Assembly: GCA_036557505.1 (NCBI GenBank)
Contig: DATBHM010000256.1
Location: forward strand, 1 to 10,669
Direction: 5' to 3'
Origin: DATBHM01 sp036557505
GTDB lineage: Bacteria > Actinomycetota > UBA4738 > JACQTL01
DNA length: 10,669 nucleotides
In this document: positions 1-6,916 of the stretch, piece by piece
Layout of the letters: every line of letters begins with the position of its first letter
Position numbering within the stretch: position 1 is the first letter of the stretch
Position numbers and translations under genes: made by a program
Notes under the pieces: model-generated
Database searches by the model: none
Seen by the model: the letters and a program-made list of their open reading frames with translations, nothing else
Told to the model about the DNA's origin: nothing

Positions 1-1
1 C

Positions 2-232
2 GCGCTCGGGGCCGCGGCCGTCCTGATGGTGATCGAGGCACACGGCGAGCAGTCGATGTTCCGGACCTTCCAGAAGCAGCCCGAATGGCGCGACCGACCG
101 GTCGAGGATCAGCTGTGGCGGTTCCTCGGTGTGGGCAGCGGCCGCAAGATCCGCCTGGCGCCGGCGCTCGTCGAGGCGCTCGAGCCCGACCGCGTGCCCC
201 GCCCGCTGGAGTGCGTGCTCTCGGCCGTCTGA
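2..232 (+). CDS. C-terminal fragment of an unrecognised protein (truncated by window edge)
   Basis: The frame is open from the left edge to a TGA at 230-232, so only the last 76 residues are visible. An internal ATG at 26 gives 68 residues but is unlikely to be the true start, because the frame upstream of it also reads as protein (ALGAAAVLMVIEAHGEQ). Third codon positions are almost all G or C, as in the neighbouring genes, which supports real coding. The tail mixes hydrophobic and charged residues (EDQLWRFLGVGSGRKIRLAP) and has no cysteine motif or membrane segment I can name. I do not recognise the family. The stop lies 12 nt from the stop of the convergent YCII gene. Confidence 0.6.
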   Translation, partial: ALGAAAVLMVIEAHGEQSMFRTFQKQPEWRDRPVEDQLWRFLGVGSGRKIRLAPALVEALEPDRVPRPLECVLSAV

Positions 233-244
233 GGCTCGGATTCG

Positions 245-586
245 CTAGGCGCCTTCCATGCCCGGCATCGGCAGCATCTCGAGCACGTCGACCGTGTTGC
301 CCGGCACCGTGAGGTGCGGGTGCTCCGCCAGCAGGCTCGTCACCGCGTCGACCGATTCCGCCTGCAGGACCGAGTAGCCGGAGGCCTGGTTCGAGCTGTC
401 GGTCGTGGAACCGGACTCGAGGTGCGTGCGCGCCTCGAGCGGCGAGCCGAGATCGACCACGGCGTCGCCGGCCTTCTGCGCCCAGGCCATCCACGCGTCC
501 ATACCCGCCTTGGCCTCCTCGGGCGTGGAGCTGGCCATCACCTCCGACGCGGACATCTGCGAGTTGTACAGGACCAGGAACTTCAC
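245..586 (-). CDS. YCII-related (DGPF-type) small protein
   Basis: This is a 113-residue protein that begins MKFLVLYNSQ, has a central helical stretch (PEEAKAGMDAWMAWAQKAGD), and carries the YCII-like strand-helix YSVLQAESVDAVTSLLAEHP at about residues 71-90. It ends in DVLEMLPMPGM. These features are typical of the YCII/DGPF family, which has a ferredoxin-like fold. In actinobacteria the family is often encoded near ECF sigma factors and mostly lacks a known reaction. I chose the GTG at 586-584 because AAGGAG lies 9 nt upstream and the family normally starts MKxLVLY. A GTG at 610 would add eight charged residues that include that Shine-Dalgarno site. The gene follows Ku on the same strand after 28 nt, so co-transcription is likely, though a functional tie to DNA repair is not evident. 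Confidence 0.85.
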   Translation of the reverse strand: MKFLVLYNSQMSASEVMASSTPEEAKAGMDAWMAWAQKAGDAVVDLGSPLEARTHLESGSTTDSSNQASGYSVLQAESVDAVTSLLAEHPHLTVPGNTVDVLEMLPMPGMEGA

Positions 587-614
587 CGTCTCCCACTCCT
601 TCCGCTCCACATGG

Positions 615-1649
615 TCAGCTGGTCCGGCGACGGGGTTTCACGGAGGACTCCGAAGTGGAACCGCGCGCCGCGCGGGCCTCGTCGAGGCTTCGCTTCAACG
701 CCTCCATGAGGTCGAACACCGCAGGTTCGCCTCCGGCCTCGAGGGGCTCCGGGGCGGGCTCGGGGGCCGGGCCGGCCTTCCCGCGGATCATCTCGAGGAC
801 CCGCTCGCGGTAGTCGTCGGGGTACCGCGCGGGGTCCCAGTCGACGGCGAGGGCCTCGATCAGGCGGACGGCGACCTCGAGCTCGCGCGCCGAAGGCTCC
901 TCCGCGAACGCGGCGCCCGACGGCAGCATCGACGGGTCGCGCACCTCGTCGGCCCGGAACAGCGTCTCCAGCATCAGGAACCCGCCCGAGGGCCGGATCG
1001 CGGCCACGTGCTCGCGCGTCCGCAGCACGAACCGCGCGATCGCCACGAACTCCGCCCGCTCCATGGCCTCCACGAGCAGCCGGTAGGTCGTCTCGCCGCC
1101 CCTTTTCGGCAGCACGTGGTAGCTCTTCTCGAAGTACACCGGATCGATCTCCGCGAGGCGAACGAAGTCCTCGATCTCGATCAGCCGGCTCCGCTCGGGC
1201 GCGAGCTCCTCGAGCTCCTCGGTGGTGACCTCGATGAACCGGCCGGGGTCGATCTCGAACCCGCGAACCACGTCGGAGAACGCCACCTCACTCGGCTCGC
1301 CGGACCCGCTCTCCGGAGCACGCGCCTCCGCGTGTGTCGGGCGCTCGTACTCCGGCCCCGGCTCCGGCGCGGCCCGGCGGGTGGGCGGCTCGACCGACTC
1401 CGTCTCGCCCCGCCGGTCGAACGGCTCGAGCGGCCCTTCGTTCCGGACGTCGTCGGACGGCGTCAGCCGGGCCGCCTCCCAGAGCGCGACGTCGTCCTCG
1501 TTCGTGACCCGGCGGTAGCGGACCCGGCGGCCGCTGCGCCCCTCGAACTGGTGGAAGCGGACGTCCCGGGGTGAGGTCGCCCCGTACAGCTTCACCGGGA
1601 TCGACACGAGCCCGAACGACAGCGTCCCCGTCCAGACGGCCTGTGGCAT
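615..1649 (-). CDS. ku: Bacterial Ku, non-homologous end-joining DNA-binding protein, with a disordered insertion
   Basis: This 344-residue protein opens with the Ku core signature WTGTLSFGLVSIPVKLYGAT at residues 6-25. It continues through DVVRGFEIDPGRF and TEELEELAPERSRLIEIEDF (about 126-162), then DPVYFEKSYHVLP (169-181). It ends with the helix VFDLMEALKRSLDEAR, the region known to recruit LigD in bacterial Ku, and a short basic tail. Bacterial Ku homodimers ring double-strand DNA ends and stimulate ligation. Family members are usually about 260-320 residues. The extra length here is a stretch at about residues 54-120, rich in Pro, Glu and Arg, between RVTNEDD and EVAFSDVV, where most Ku proteins have a short turn. 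The start ATG has no strong Shine-Dalgarno site. No ligD is in the window. A YCII gene follows 28 nt downstream. Confidence 0.95.
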   Translation of the reverse strand: MPQAVWTGTLSFGLVSIPVKLYGATSPRDVRFHQFEGRSGRRVRYRRVTNEDDVALWEAARLTPSDDVRNEGPLEPFDRRGETESVEPPTRRAAPEPGPEYERPTHAEARAPESGSGEPSEVAFSDVVRGFEIDPGRFIEVTTEELEELAPERSRLIEIEDFVRLAEIDPVYFEKSYHVLPKRGGETTYRLLVEAMERAEFVAIARFVLRTREHVAAIRPSGGFLMLETLFRADEVRDPSMLPSGAAFAEEPSARELEVAVRLIEALAVDWDPARYPDDYRERVLEMIRGKAGPAPEPAPEPLEAGGEPAVFDLMEALKRSLDEARAARGSTSESSVKPRRRTS

Positions 1650-1701
1650 GGCACGAGTGTCCCAGCCCGGCGCCCGGCGGTCCAGTGGGACCGGCCCCGG
1701 A

Positions 1702-2232
1702 TCAGGTGGTCGTGGTCGCCGACGAGGCCGTGAAGAAGGCGTCGCCCGAGAAGACGGCCTTGACCGTGCGGTGCGCCGCGACGATCGCCTTCACATCGGC
1801 CACCCCGTTCGAGTTCGTGGTCGCCGTGCCGACCTTCGTGCCGTTGACGAAGAAGCCGATCGAGCGGCCGGCCACCCGCGCGCGGCTGCCGGCGGCCACC
1901 AGCGTGGCCTGCAGCGTCTTCGACGTGCGGGCGACCGACGTGGTCGTCGCGTCCTTGGTCAGGGTGAACGGCGCGGACGCGGAGACGCCGGCCGCGGTCG
2001 CGGTCAGCGTGTACGCACCGGGGTGCTGGTTGAGCACGATCTTCGCCGTGGCCGAACCGCCCGAGCCGACCGGCGCGGTGACGCGCTGCGCCCCGAGGGA
2101 GAACGTCACCGCCGTTCCGGCGGCCATCCGGGTCGTGCGGACGACGAACGTGGCCGTCGTGGTGTACGCGCCCGAGGCGGGGTTGCCCGCCGCCGGCGCG
2201 ATGGAGGCCGGATACACCGACTTCCACTGACC
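1702..2232 (-). pseudogene. Displaced C-terminal part of the Asp-box protein: two Ig-like modules, out of frame
   Basis: About 175 residues, starting QWKSVYPASIAPAAG at 2229, continue the Asp-box protein in the other frame and end at TGA 1704-1702. The piece has no start codon or Shine-Dalgarno site of its own. It is Thr/Ala/Val-rich and looks like two bacterial Ig-like modules: TATFVVRTTRMAAGTAVTFS through GAYTLTATAAG, then TTTSVARTSKTLQATLVAAG through SIGFFVNGTKVGTATTNSNG and AVFSGDAFFTASS. The propeller frame reads gcg-aac-cag-gtc-agt here, whereas the Ig frame reads ggt-cag-tgg-aag. One missing base near 2229-2232 reconciles them and restores a protein of about 688 residues with signal peptide, propeller and Ig-like tail. 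Whether this is a sequencing error or a true inactivating mutation cannot be told from one sequence. Confidence 0.7.
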
Positions 2233-3767
2233 TGGTTCGCGCAGAAGATGCCGTTGGGCCCCGCGGGGAGCGGCCGGTCGGCCGTGTATGCGGCGTGGGC
2301 GAACCCCCGCGGGTCGACGGCGATGTCGATGAAGTCGAGCAGGGAGCGGTTCGCGCCGGTGAGGGGCAGGCCCGTGGTCGAGTCGATGCAGAAGATGCCC
2401 AGCGTGCAGACGTCCCCGACGTGGATGGTGCCCGGGGCGGCCTGGACGACGTTCCAGGTGGGCGAGCCGGCCCGCACGTTGGTCGACTGCGCCATGTACA
2501 CATACCAGGAGTCGCCGTCGCCCCCGCCCGGTGACGGCTTGCCGTAGGGGTTGACCGGGATCACGGCCGGGGTCCGGATGTACGCCACGTCGACCCTGCC
2601 GGGGTCGCCGACGGCGATCGCCGGGAAGAAGTGGGTCCCGGTGTCGGCATTCACCTTGTACGGGACGCCCGTCCCGTCCGACCTCCCGTTCCACGTCACG
2701 CCGCCGTCGAACGAGGCCATCACGTACATGTCCCACTCGCCGCTCAGGTTGTCCGCGAACGCGACGTAGGGGTTCCCCTGGTCGTCGAGTGTGAAGTCGG
2801 CGAACAGGCCGCTCGCGTCGTGCCCGAACCCGCCGTCGAAGATGAGCCGGTCGGTCCAGGTGGCGCCCCGGTCGTCCGAGACGGCGAGCCACACGCTGTG
2901 GAACGTGTCGAGCTGTGTCACGTTGCAGCCCGTGACCTCGTCGGTCGGTGCGCTCGCGGCGAGCCAGGCAACGTACACCCGGCCGGCGTGCGGGCCGGAT
3001 TGCACGACCTTGATGCCGCCCGGGATCGTGTCGCAGAACGAGTCGGCCTGGGCCTGCGGTGACGTGATGACGTCCTGTGGGATGCCGAACGTCTTCCCGC
3101 CGTCGGTGGAGACGTTCACCCAGATCTGGTTCGGGCCCCAGTCGTGGTACGTGAAGTACACGAGCCCCTGGCCGGTCGTCTTCCCGGGTGGGACGTACGC
3201 GTCCGCCCACTGCCGGTCGACGAAGAACGGCTGGTTGGTGGAGTTCGAGTCGTTGACGAACCCCCCGCCCTTCGTCCAGTGGTCGCCGAGGTCGGTCGAC
3301 TTGTACACGACGCCCTGCAACGCGTCGGGGTCGAGGTTGATGCCGTTCAGGTTCGACTGGTAGACGGCGCCGGTCGAGTCGACGTTCACCGAGGTGTCGC
3401 CACTCTGGGTGTCGGCTTCGTTCGCGCCCTCGGTCCACGTCCGCCCGGCGTCGGAGGACCGGAAGAAGTTCATCCCGCTCCCCGGATAGGAGACGAACAG
3501 CTTGCCGTCGGGGCCGCTCGCGATGGAGGGCTCGCCGCCGGCTCGCTTCGGCCCGACCTGGGTGATCGACAACGAGCCGAACCCGCCGGGGGCGGCAACG
3601 GTCTTCGCCGCGGCCATCGGGCCGGCCTTCGCGGCGCCGGTCGACGGGGGAGCTGCGAAGCCGAGCCCGGTCGGCGCGAACACCCCGGCGAACCCCCCGG
3701 GGGGGACGGCTGCGATCGACAGCGCGGCGACGACGGACCCTGCCAGGACGAGCGTTCGCTTGCGCAC
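2106..3767 (-). CDS. Secreted Asp-box (BNR/sialidase-fold) repeat protein, N-terminal frame, frameshifted near its 3' end
   Basis: The GTG at 3767-3765 starts a 553-residue frame with a signal-peptide-like N-terminus: basic MRKR, hydrophobic LVLAGSVVAALSIAAV, then an Ala/Gly-rich linker. Five Asp-box motifs (S-x-D-x-G-x-T-W-like) are visible: SSDAGRTW (~104), STDLGDHW (~157), STDGGKTF (~220), SDDRGATW (~298) and SFDGGVTW (~352). They predict a secreted beta-propeller of the BNR/sialidase superfamily. No sialidase catalytic set is assignable, so glycosidase activity is not claimed. Coherent protein ends around residue 512 (NGIFCANQ). The last ~41 residues are Arg/Pro-rich junk typical of a wrong frame in high-GC DNA. 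The real continuation is in the adjacent frame (next entry). A GGGAGG Shine-Dalgarno site lies about 7 nt before the GTG. Confidence 0.85.
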   Translation of the reverse strand: MRKRTLVLAGSVVAALSIAAVPPGGFAGVFAPTGLGFAAPPSTGAAKAGPMAAAKTVAAPGGFGSLSITQVGPKRAGGEPSIASGPDGKLFVSYPGSGMNFFRSSDAGRTWTEGANEADTQSGDTSVNVDSTGAVYQSNLNGINLDPDALQGVVYKSTDLGDHWTKGGGFVNDSNSTNQPFFVDRQWADAYVPPGKTTGQGLVYFTYHDWGPNQIWVNVSTDGGKTFGIPQDVITSPQAQADSFCDTIPGGIKVVQSGPHAGRVYVAWLAASAPTDEVTGCNVTQLDTFHSVWLAVSDDRGATWTDRLIFDGGFGHDASGLFADFTLDDQGNPYVAFADNLSGEWDMYVMASFDGGVTWNGRSDGTGVPYKVNADTGTHFFPAIAVGDPGRVDVAYIRTPAVIPVNPYGKPSPGGGDGDSWYVYMAQSTNVRAGSPTWNVVQAAPGTIHVGDVCTLGIFCIDSTTGLPLTGANRSLLDFIDIAVDPRGFAHAAYTADRPLPAGPNGIFCANQVSGSRCIRPPSRRRRATPPRARTPRRPRSSSARPGWPPERR

Positions 3768-3773
3768 GAGGTT

Positions 3774-3796
3774 CCCTCCCGTGGATGGCGGGAGGG
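3774..3796 (-). promoter_or_regulatory. Perfect inverted repeat covering the Shine-Dalgarno site of the Asp-box gene
   Basis: CCCTCCCG (3774-3781) and CGGGAGGG (3789-3796) form a perfect 8-bp inverted repeat with a 7-nt loop. Read on the - strand, the 3' arm CGGGAGGG contains the Shine-Dalgarno sequence of the gene that starts at 3767. If the whole repeat is transcribed, the hairpin would sequester the ribosome-binding site. If transcription starts inside the first arm, as the promoter motif at 3800-3824 predicts, the stem would be shortened to about 5 bp. It could alternatively be a DNA operator. Confidence 0.5.
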
Positions 3797-3799
3797 TGT

Positions 3800-3824
3800 A
3801 TTCCCGAGATAAAGAACCGGAAAC
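3800..3824 (-). promoter_or_regulatory. Candidate sigmaB/sigmaF-type promoter for the Asp-box gene
   Basis: On the - strand, GTTTCC (3824-3819), a 13-nt spacer and GGGAAT (3805-3800) match the pattern GTTT-N(12-16)-GGGTAT known for sigmaB in Bacillus and sigmaF-type sigma factors in actinobacteria. One base differs from the -10 consensus. The motif is positioned correctly, 33 nt upstream of the start codon. This suggests stress or stationary-phase control, but a motif of this size can occur by chance. Confidence 0.4.
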
Positions 3825-3850
3825 CCCGCGGACCGGCCATCGCGGACTGA

Positions 3851-3856
3851 TACGTT
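3851..3856 (+). promoter_or_regulatory. Possible -10 element (TACGTT) of the histidine phosphatase gene
   Basis: TACGTT fits the actinobacterial -10 pattern TAnnnT and ends 9 nt before the ATG at 3866. No Shine-Dalgarno sequence precedes that ATG, so a leaderless or nearly leaderless transcript would fit. The -35 position (about 3828, GCGGAC) matches TTGACA poorly. Weak evidence. Confidence 0.25.
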
Positions 3857-3865
3857 CGGCGCCCG

Positions 3866-4465
3866 ATGGAGCTCGCGATCCTTGCCCGCCACGGCGAGGC
3901 CGACCACAACCCGGTCCGCCGGGTGAACGGCGACCCCAGACAGCCGATCCACCTCACCGAACGGGGACGCCAGGAGGCCGGGCGGCTGGGAGCGGAGCTG
4001 GCGGACCGCGTCATCGATCTGTGCGTGGTCACGGAGTTTCCCAGGACGCGCGAGACCGCCGACGTGGCGCTCGCCGGCCGGGATGTCCCCCGGCTGCAGG
4101 TCCCCGAACTGAACGATCCCACGTTCGGGGACCTCGAGGGACATCCGATCGAGGAGGTACGGGCGTTCGTCGATCAGCATGGCGCCTTGGCCGAGTTCCC
4201 CGGCGGGGGCGAATCACGCGTCGCGGTGATTCGGCGGTACTACGCCGGGTTCTCGGAGGTGGTGCACCGACAGGAGCGGGTGGTGCTGGTGGTGGCACAC
4301 GGACTGCCCGTCACGGCCGTGCAGCTCGCCGCCAGTGGGAAGCCGGTGCCGCTCTCGCTGCACGGCATCGCCGAGGCCCACGCCGAACCGCGATCGATGA
4401 CACGCGACGAGCTGCTGGCCGGCATCGAGGGGATGCGCCGGTGGGCGGCCGAACAGGCGGGCTGA
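3866..4465 (+). CDS. Histidine phosphatase family protein (phosphoglycerate mutase-like)
   Basis: This 199-residue protein has the RHG signature at residues 8-10 (ILARHGEAD), so His9 would be the phosphorylated residue. Arg60/Arg62 in TEFPRTRETAD are likely phosphate-binding. Glu81 in PELNDPTFGDLEG sits where the general acid is expected, and the second catalytic His is His145 in LVVAHGLPV. The full family fold is present at a typical length. The substrate cannot be deduced: relatives include cofactor-dependent phosphoglycerate mutases, alpha-ribazole phosphatases and general phosphatases, and the small size favours a phosphatase. The gene diverges from the Asp-box gene across 98 nt and runs tail-to-tail into the methyltransferase, with 7 nt between stops. 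No Shine-Dalgarno is evident. Confidence 0.92.
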   Translation: MELAILARHGEADHNPVRRVNGDPRQPIHLTERGRQEAGRLGAELADRVIDLCVVTEFPRTRETADVALAGRDVPRLQVPELNDPTFGDLEGHPIEEVRAFVDQHGALAEFPGGGESRVAVIRRYYAGFSEVVHRQERVVLVVAHGLPVTAVQLAASGKPVPLSLHGIAEAHAEPRSMTRDELLAGIEGMRRWAAEQAG

Positions 4466-4472
4466 ACGAGGG

Positions 4473-5120
4473 TCAGCGGGTCCGGAACGCCACGAACATC
4501 CCGTCGCGGGTTGGGACGATCGTCGACAGATAGCGCTCGTCGGCGGCGATGGCCGCGTTGTGACGCTTGATGGCGTCGGTGAGCTCCGGCCGTTTGTCCT
4601 CCACGTCGGGGTCGGACGTGACTCGGCCCGACCACAGCACGTTGTCGCAGATGTAGAGGCCGCCAACGCGGATCCGTTCCTTCGCGGCCTCCCAGGCGTC
4701 CGGATAGCCGTCCTTGTCGATGTCGCAGTACACGACGTCGAACTCGCCCTCGACCTCCCCCAACGACGTCAGCGCGTCCCCGACGTGGTACGTCACCGGC
4801 CCGTCGAGCCCGGCCCTTCGGAGGTAGTCCATGCCCTTGTGTTCGTTCTCCGGGTTGCCGTCGGTGAGGTGGAGCTCCCCGTCCGGCCCGACCGCCCGGC
4901 TGAACCAGTACCCGCTGTAGCCGTAGCCGCTCCCCAGTTCGAACACCCGCTTCGCTCCGATGGAACGGGCCAGCAGCTCGATCGTCACGCCGCACAGGCG
5001 CCCGATGATCGGGAATCCCCGCTCCCGGCCCTCGGACTCCATCTCGAGGAGGACGGGCTCGTCGTGACGCTCCTCCAGCGTGCCCATGTAGTCCTCGACG
5101 GCGGGGTTGACGATGTCCAC
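4473..5120 (-). CDS. Class I SAM-dependent O-methyltransferase (Methyltransf_3 / CCoAMT-like)
   Basis: This 215-residue enzyme has SAM motif I FELGSGYGYSG at 60-70, the acidic strand end LTDGNPENEHKG (about 85-96), and the pair VYCDIDKDGYP (130-140) and ICDNVLWSGRV (157-167). Asp133, Asp159 and Asn160 sit where caffeoyl-CoA/catechol O-methyltransferase relatives bind a divalent metal. It is therefore probably a cytosolic metal-dependent O-methyltransferase of a catechol-like or other hydroxylated small molecule, with the acceptor unknown. The start is GTG at 5120, supported by AAGGAG 6 nt upstream. The gene diverges from the Ser/Thr kinase over 97 nt. Nothing ties it to a specific pathway in this window. 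Confidence 0.9.
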   Translation of the reverse strand: MDIVNPAVEDYMGTLEERHDEPVLLEMESEGRERGFPIIGRLCGVTIELLARSIGAKRVFELGSGYGYSGYWFSRAVGPDGELHLTDGNPENEHKGMDYLRRAGLDGPVTYHVGDALTSLGEVEGEFDVVYCDIDKDGYPDAWEAAKERIRVGGLYICDNVLWSGRVTSDPDVEDKRPELTDAIKRHNAAIAADERYLSTIVPTRDGMFVAFRTR

Positions 5121-5153
5121 GTCCGGCTCCTTGTGGGTGCGGTGTCGCCGCCG

Positions 5154-5159
5154 ACCCTA
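5154..5159 (-). promoter_or_regulatory. Possible -10 element (TAGGGT) of the methyltransferase gene
   Basis: Read on the - strand, TAGGGT fits TAnnnT and lies about 33 nt upstream of the GTG start, leaving room for a short leader with the AAGGAG site. No good -35 match is present 16-18 nt further upstream. The same hexamer occurs upstream of the GTGPDL-repeat gene. Confidence 0.25.
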
Positions 5160-5217
5160 CCGCGGAGGTTCCGGCACCCGCAGCCGTGCGAGGGAGCCGG
5201 TGGTAGAACACCCTGCG

Positions 5218-6855
5218 ATGACGGACCTCCCTCCAGGGACGCAGCTCGGGGGGTACCGCATCGCGTCCGTCCTCGGGCGCGGCGGCATGGGCGTCGTGTA
5301 CCTGGCGCAGCAGCTCGCGCTGGACCGTCGGGTCGCGCTCAAGGTCATCAATCCGGACCTGTCCGACGACGCGGAGTTCCGGGAGCGCTTCACGCAGGAG
5401 GCCCAGCTCGCGGCGGCCATCGACCACCGGCAGATCATCCCCGTCTACGACGCGGGCGAGGCCGACGGCCGCCTGTTCCTGTCGATGCGCTACGTGAAGG
5501 GCCTGGACCTGCGCACCGTGCTCCAGCTGGAAGGCCCGCTCGATCCGGAACGCGCGCTGGGGATCGCCGGGGCGCTGGCCGACGCCCTCGACGCCGCGCA
5601 CGCGGTCGGCCTCGTCCACCGCGACGTGAAGCCGGCGAACGTGCTCATCGAGGACGGCCGAGGCCCCGAGCCGGAGCGGGTCTACCTGACCGACTTCGGA
5701 CTGACCAAGCGGGTCAGCTCCTCGAGTGGCCTCACCCGGACCGGCATCTTCGTCGGAACACCGGACTACGCGTCCCCCGAGCAGGCCGCCGGCAAGCCGG
5801 TCGACGGCCGCACGGACGAGTACTCGCTGGCCTGCGTGCTCCACGAGTGCCTCACGGGGGTGACGCCGTTCCCGCGCGACAGCGACGCGCAGGTGCTGGC
5901 GGCCCACCTGATGGAGCCGCCGCCGGCCGTGTCGTCGCTCCGGCCCGGGCTGCCGGCGGCGCTGGACGCCGTGCTGGCAAAGGCCATGGCGAAGGACCGC
6001 GACCAGCGCTTCCCGACGTGCGATGCGATGGTGGAGGCCGCGCACCGGGCGCTGGCCGGTGGGGGGGCGACCGTGGTCGCGCCGCCCCCCGCCCCGGCGC
6101 CCCCGTTCGTCGCGGGGGGCCCGGGCCCGCCGCCGGGCCCCGGATTCTCCGAGGCGCCCACGGCCTCCGTCCCCGCGGTCGGCGGCCCCACCACGCTGGT
6201 GGGGCACCGCCGTGGCGACGAGCCCCCGCGCCGGCGCTGGACGTGGCTGGTGGCGGCGATCGTCGTCCTGCTGGCGGCGGGCGGGGTGGCGGCCGTGCTG
6301 GTCACCACCGGCGGCTCGGACACCGGCGGGGGGCCGTCGCCGTCCGGCCCCACATCGGCGTCGCCGACGTCGGGGCCCTCCCCCTCCGGGTCCACCGGTG
6401 CCTCACCGGCCCTCACGGCGTACATCCGGGGGGCCGACGACCTGCTCACCGAGTCGGGCGAGGCCCGGCAGCGGCTCGTCGCCGCGGTGGGGGATGCCGG
6501 CTCGGGCAGTCCCACCGATCCGAGCGAGGACGTGTCGGCGGTGCGGGACGTGATCGCACAGCGGCGCTCCGCGATCCGGCAGGTGACGACGTGGGCGGTG
6601 CCTCCCGAGGCCGCGCTCGTGAACCAGCTGCTCGAGACCGCGTTCCGCGATGCCGTCGCCGACGACCAGAACTACCTCCGGCTGGTCCGGGCGGACCTCG
6701 CGCACGACGATGCCGCCGCCACGCAGGCCCTCGACGCGTTGCGCGCCCACCGCGCCGCGGCCACCGACCCGGACAAGGACGCGTTCGTCCGCGCCTACGA
6801 CGTCCTCCGTCAGCAGGCCGGCGAGGCCCCGCTCCCGCCGGGGTTCAGCTTCTGA
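5218..6855 (+). CDS. Membrane-anchored Ser/Thr protein kinase, PknB-like, with a non-PASTA extracellular domain
   Basis: This 545-residue Hanks-type kinase has a Gly-rich loop GRGGMGVVY (20-28), catalytic Lys42 (VALKV), helix-C Glu61, HRDVKPANVL (134-143), DFG at 159-161, an activation loop with several Ser/Thr residues (SSSSGLTRTG) and GTPDYASPEQ (180-189). All key residues are present, so it should be active. A Pro/Gly-rich juxtamembrane linker (about 280-340) leads to a positive RRRW stop and one membrane helix (341-363), then a Ser/Pro/Gly linker. The extracytoplasmic domain of about 148 residues (397-545) looks helical. It lacks PASTA repeats, so the ligand is unknown. The ATG at 5218 starts directly at the conserved LPPGTxLGGYRI region and has no Shine-Dalgarno site. 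A GTG at 5200 with AGGGAG just upstream is an alternative, adding six residues. Confidence 0.93.
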   Translation: MTDLPPGTQLGGYRIASVLGRGGMGVVYLAQQLALDRRVALKVINPDLSDDAEFRERFTQEAQLAAAIDHRQIIPVYDAGEADGRLFLSMRYVKGLDLRTVLQLEGPLDPERALGIAGALADALDAAHAVGLVHRDVKPANVLIEDGRGPEPERVYLTDFGLTKRVSSSSGLTRTGIFVGTPDYASPEQAAGKPVDGRTDEYSLACVLHECLTGVTPFPRDSDAQVLAAHLMEPPPAVSSLRPGLPAALDAVLAKAMAKDRDQRFPTCDAMVEAAHRALAGGGATVVAPPPAPAPPFVAGGPGPPPGPGFSEAPTASVPAVGGPTTLVGHRRGDEPPRRRWTWLVAAIVVLLAAGGVAAVLVTTGGSDTGGGPSPSGPTSASPTSGPSPSGSTGASPALTAYIRGADDLLTESGEARQRLVAAVGDAGSGSPTDPSEDVSAVRDVIAQRRSAIRQVTTWAVPPEAALVNQLLETAFRDAVADDQNYLRLVRADLAHDDAAATQALDALRAHRAAATDPDKDAFVRAYDVLRQQAGEAPLPPGFSF

Positions 6856-6879
6856 ACGACGGAGTCCCCGGCGCTGGCA

Positions 6880-6885
6880 TAGACT
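6880..6885 (+). promoter_or_regulatory. Possible -10 element (TAGACT) for the Asp-rich peptide/oxygenase operon
   Basis: TAGACT fits the TAnnnT -10 pattern and lies in the 61-nt gap after the kinase stop, 31 nt before the ATG at 6917. No convincing -35 box is seen. It suggests the cassette can be transcribed independently of the kinase, although read-through from the kinase is also plausible because the genes are co-directional. Confidence 0.3.
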
Positions 6886-6916
6886 CGAATGTCCAATCGA
6901 ACCGTGGAGGTGAGCG

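Noticed and set aside
405..1574. 389-residue open frame on the + strand across the YCII and Ku genes
   Set aside because: It is antisense to Ku, which has unmistakable family motifs. The product is Arg/Gly/Leu-rich with no domain, as expected of a GC-rich shadow frame.
2233..4122. 5' part of an 806-residue open frame on the - strand
   Set aside because: Only its last ~175 residues (1702-2232) are coherent protein. The upstream part is Arg-rich text overlapping the Asp-box propeller and the histidine phosphatase in other frames.
4240..6207. 655-residue open frame on the - strand opposite the kinase and methyltransferase
   Set aside because: It is antisense to the kinase, with Arg/Gly-rich composition. 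It is explained by the high-GC codon bias of the real genes.
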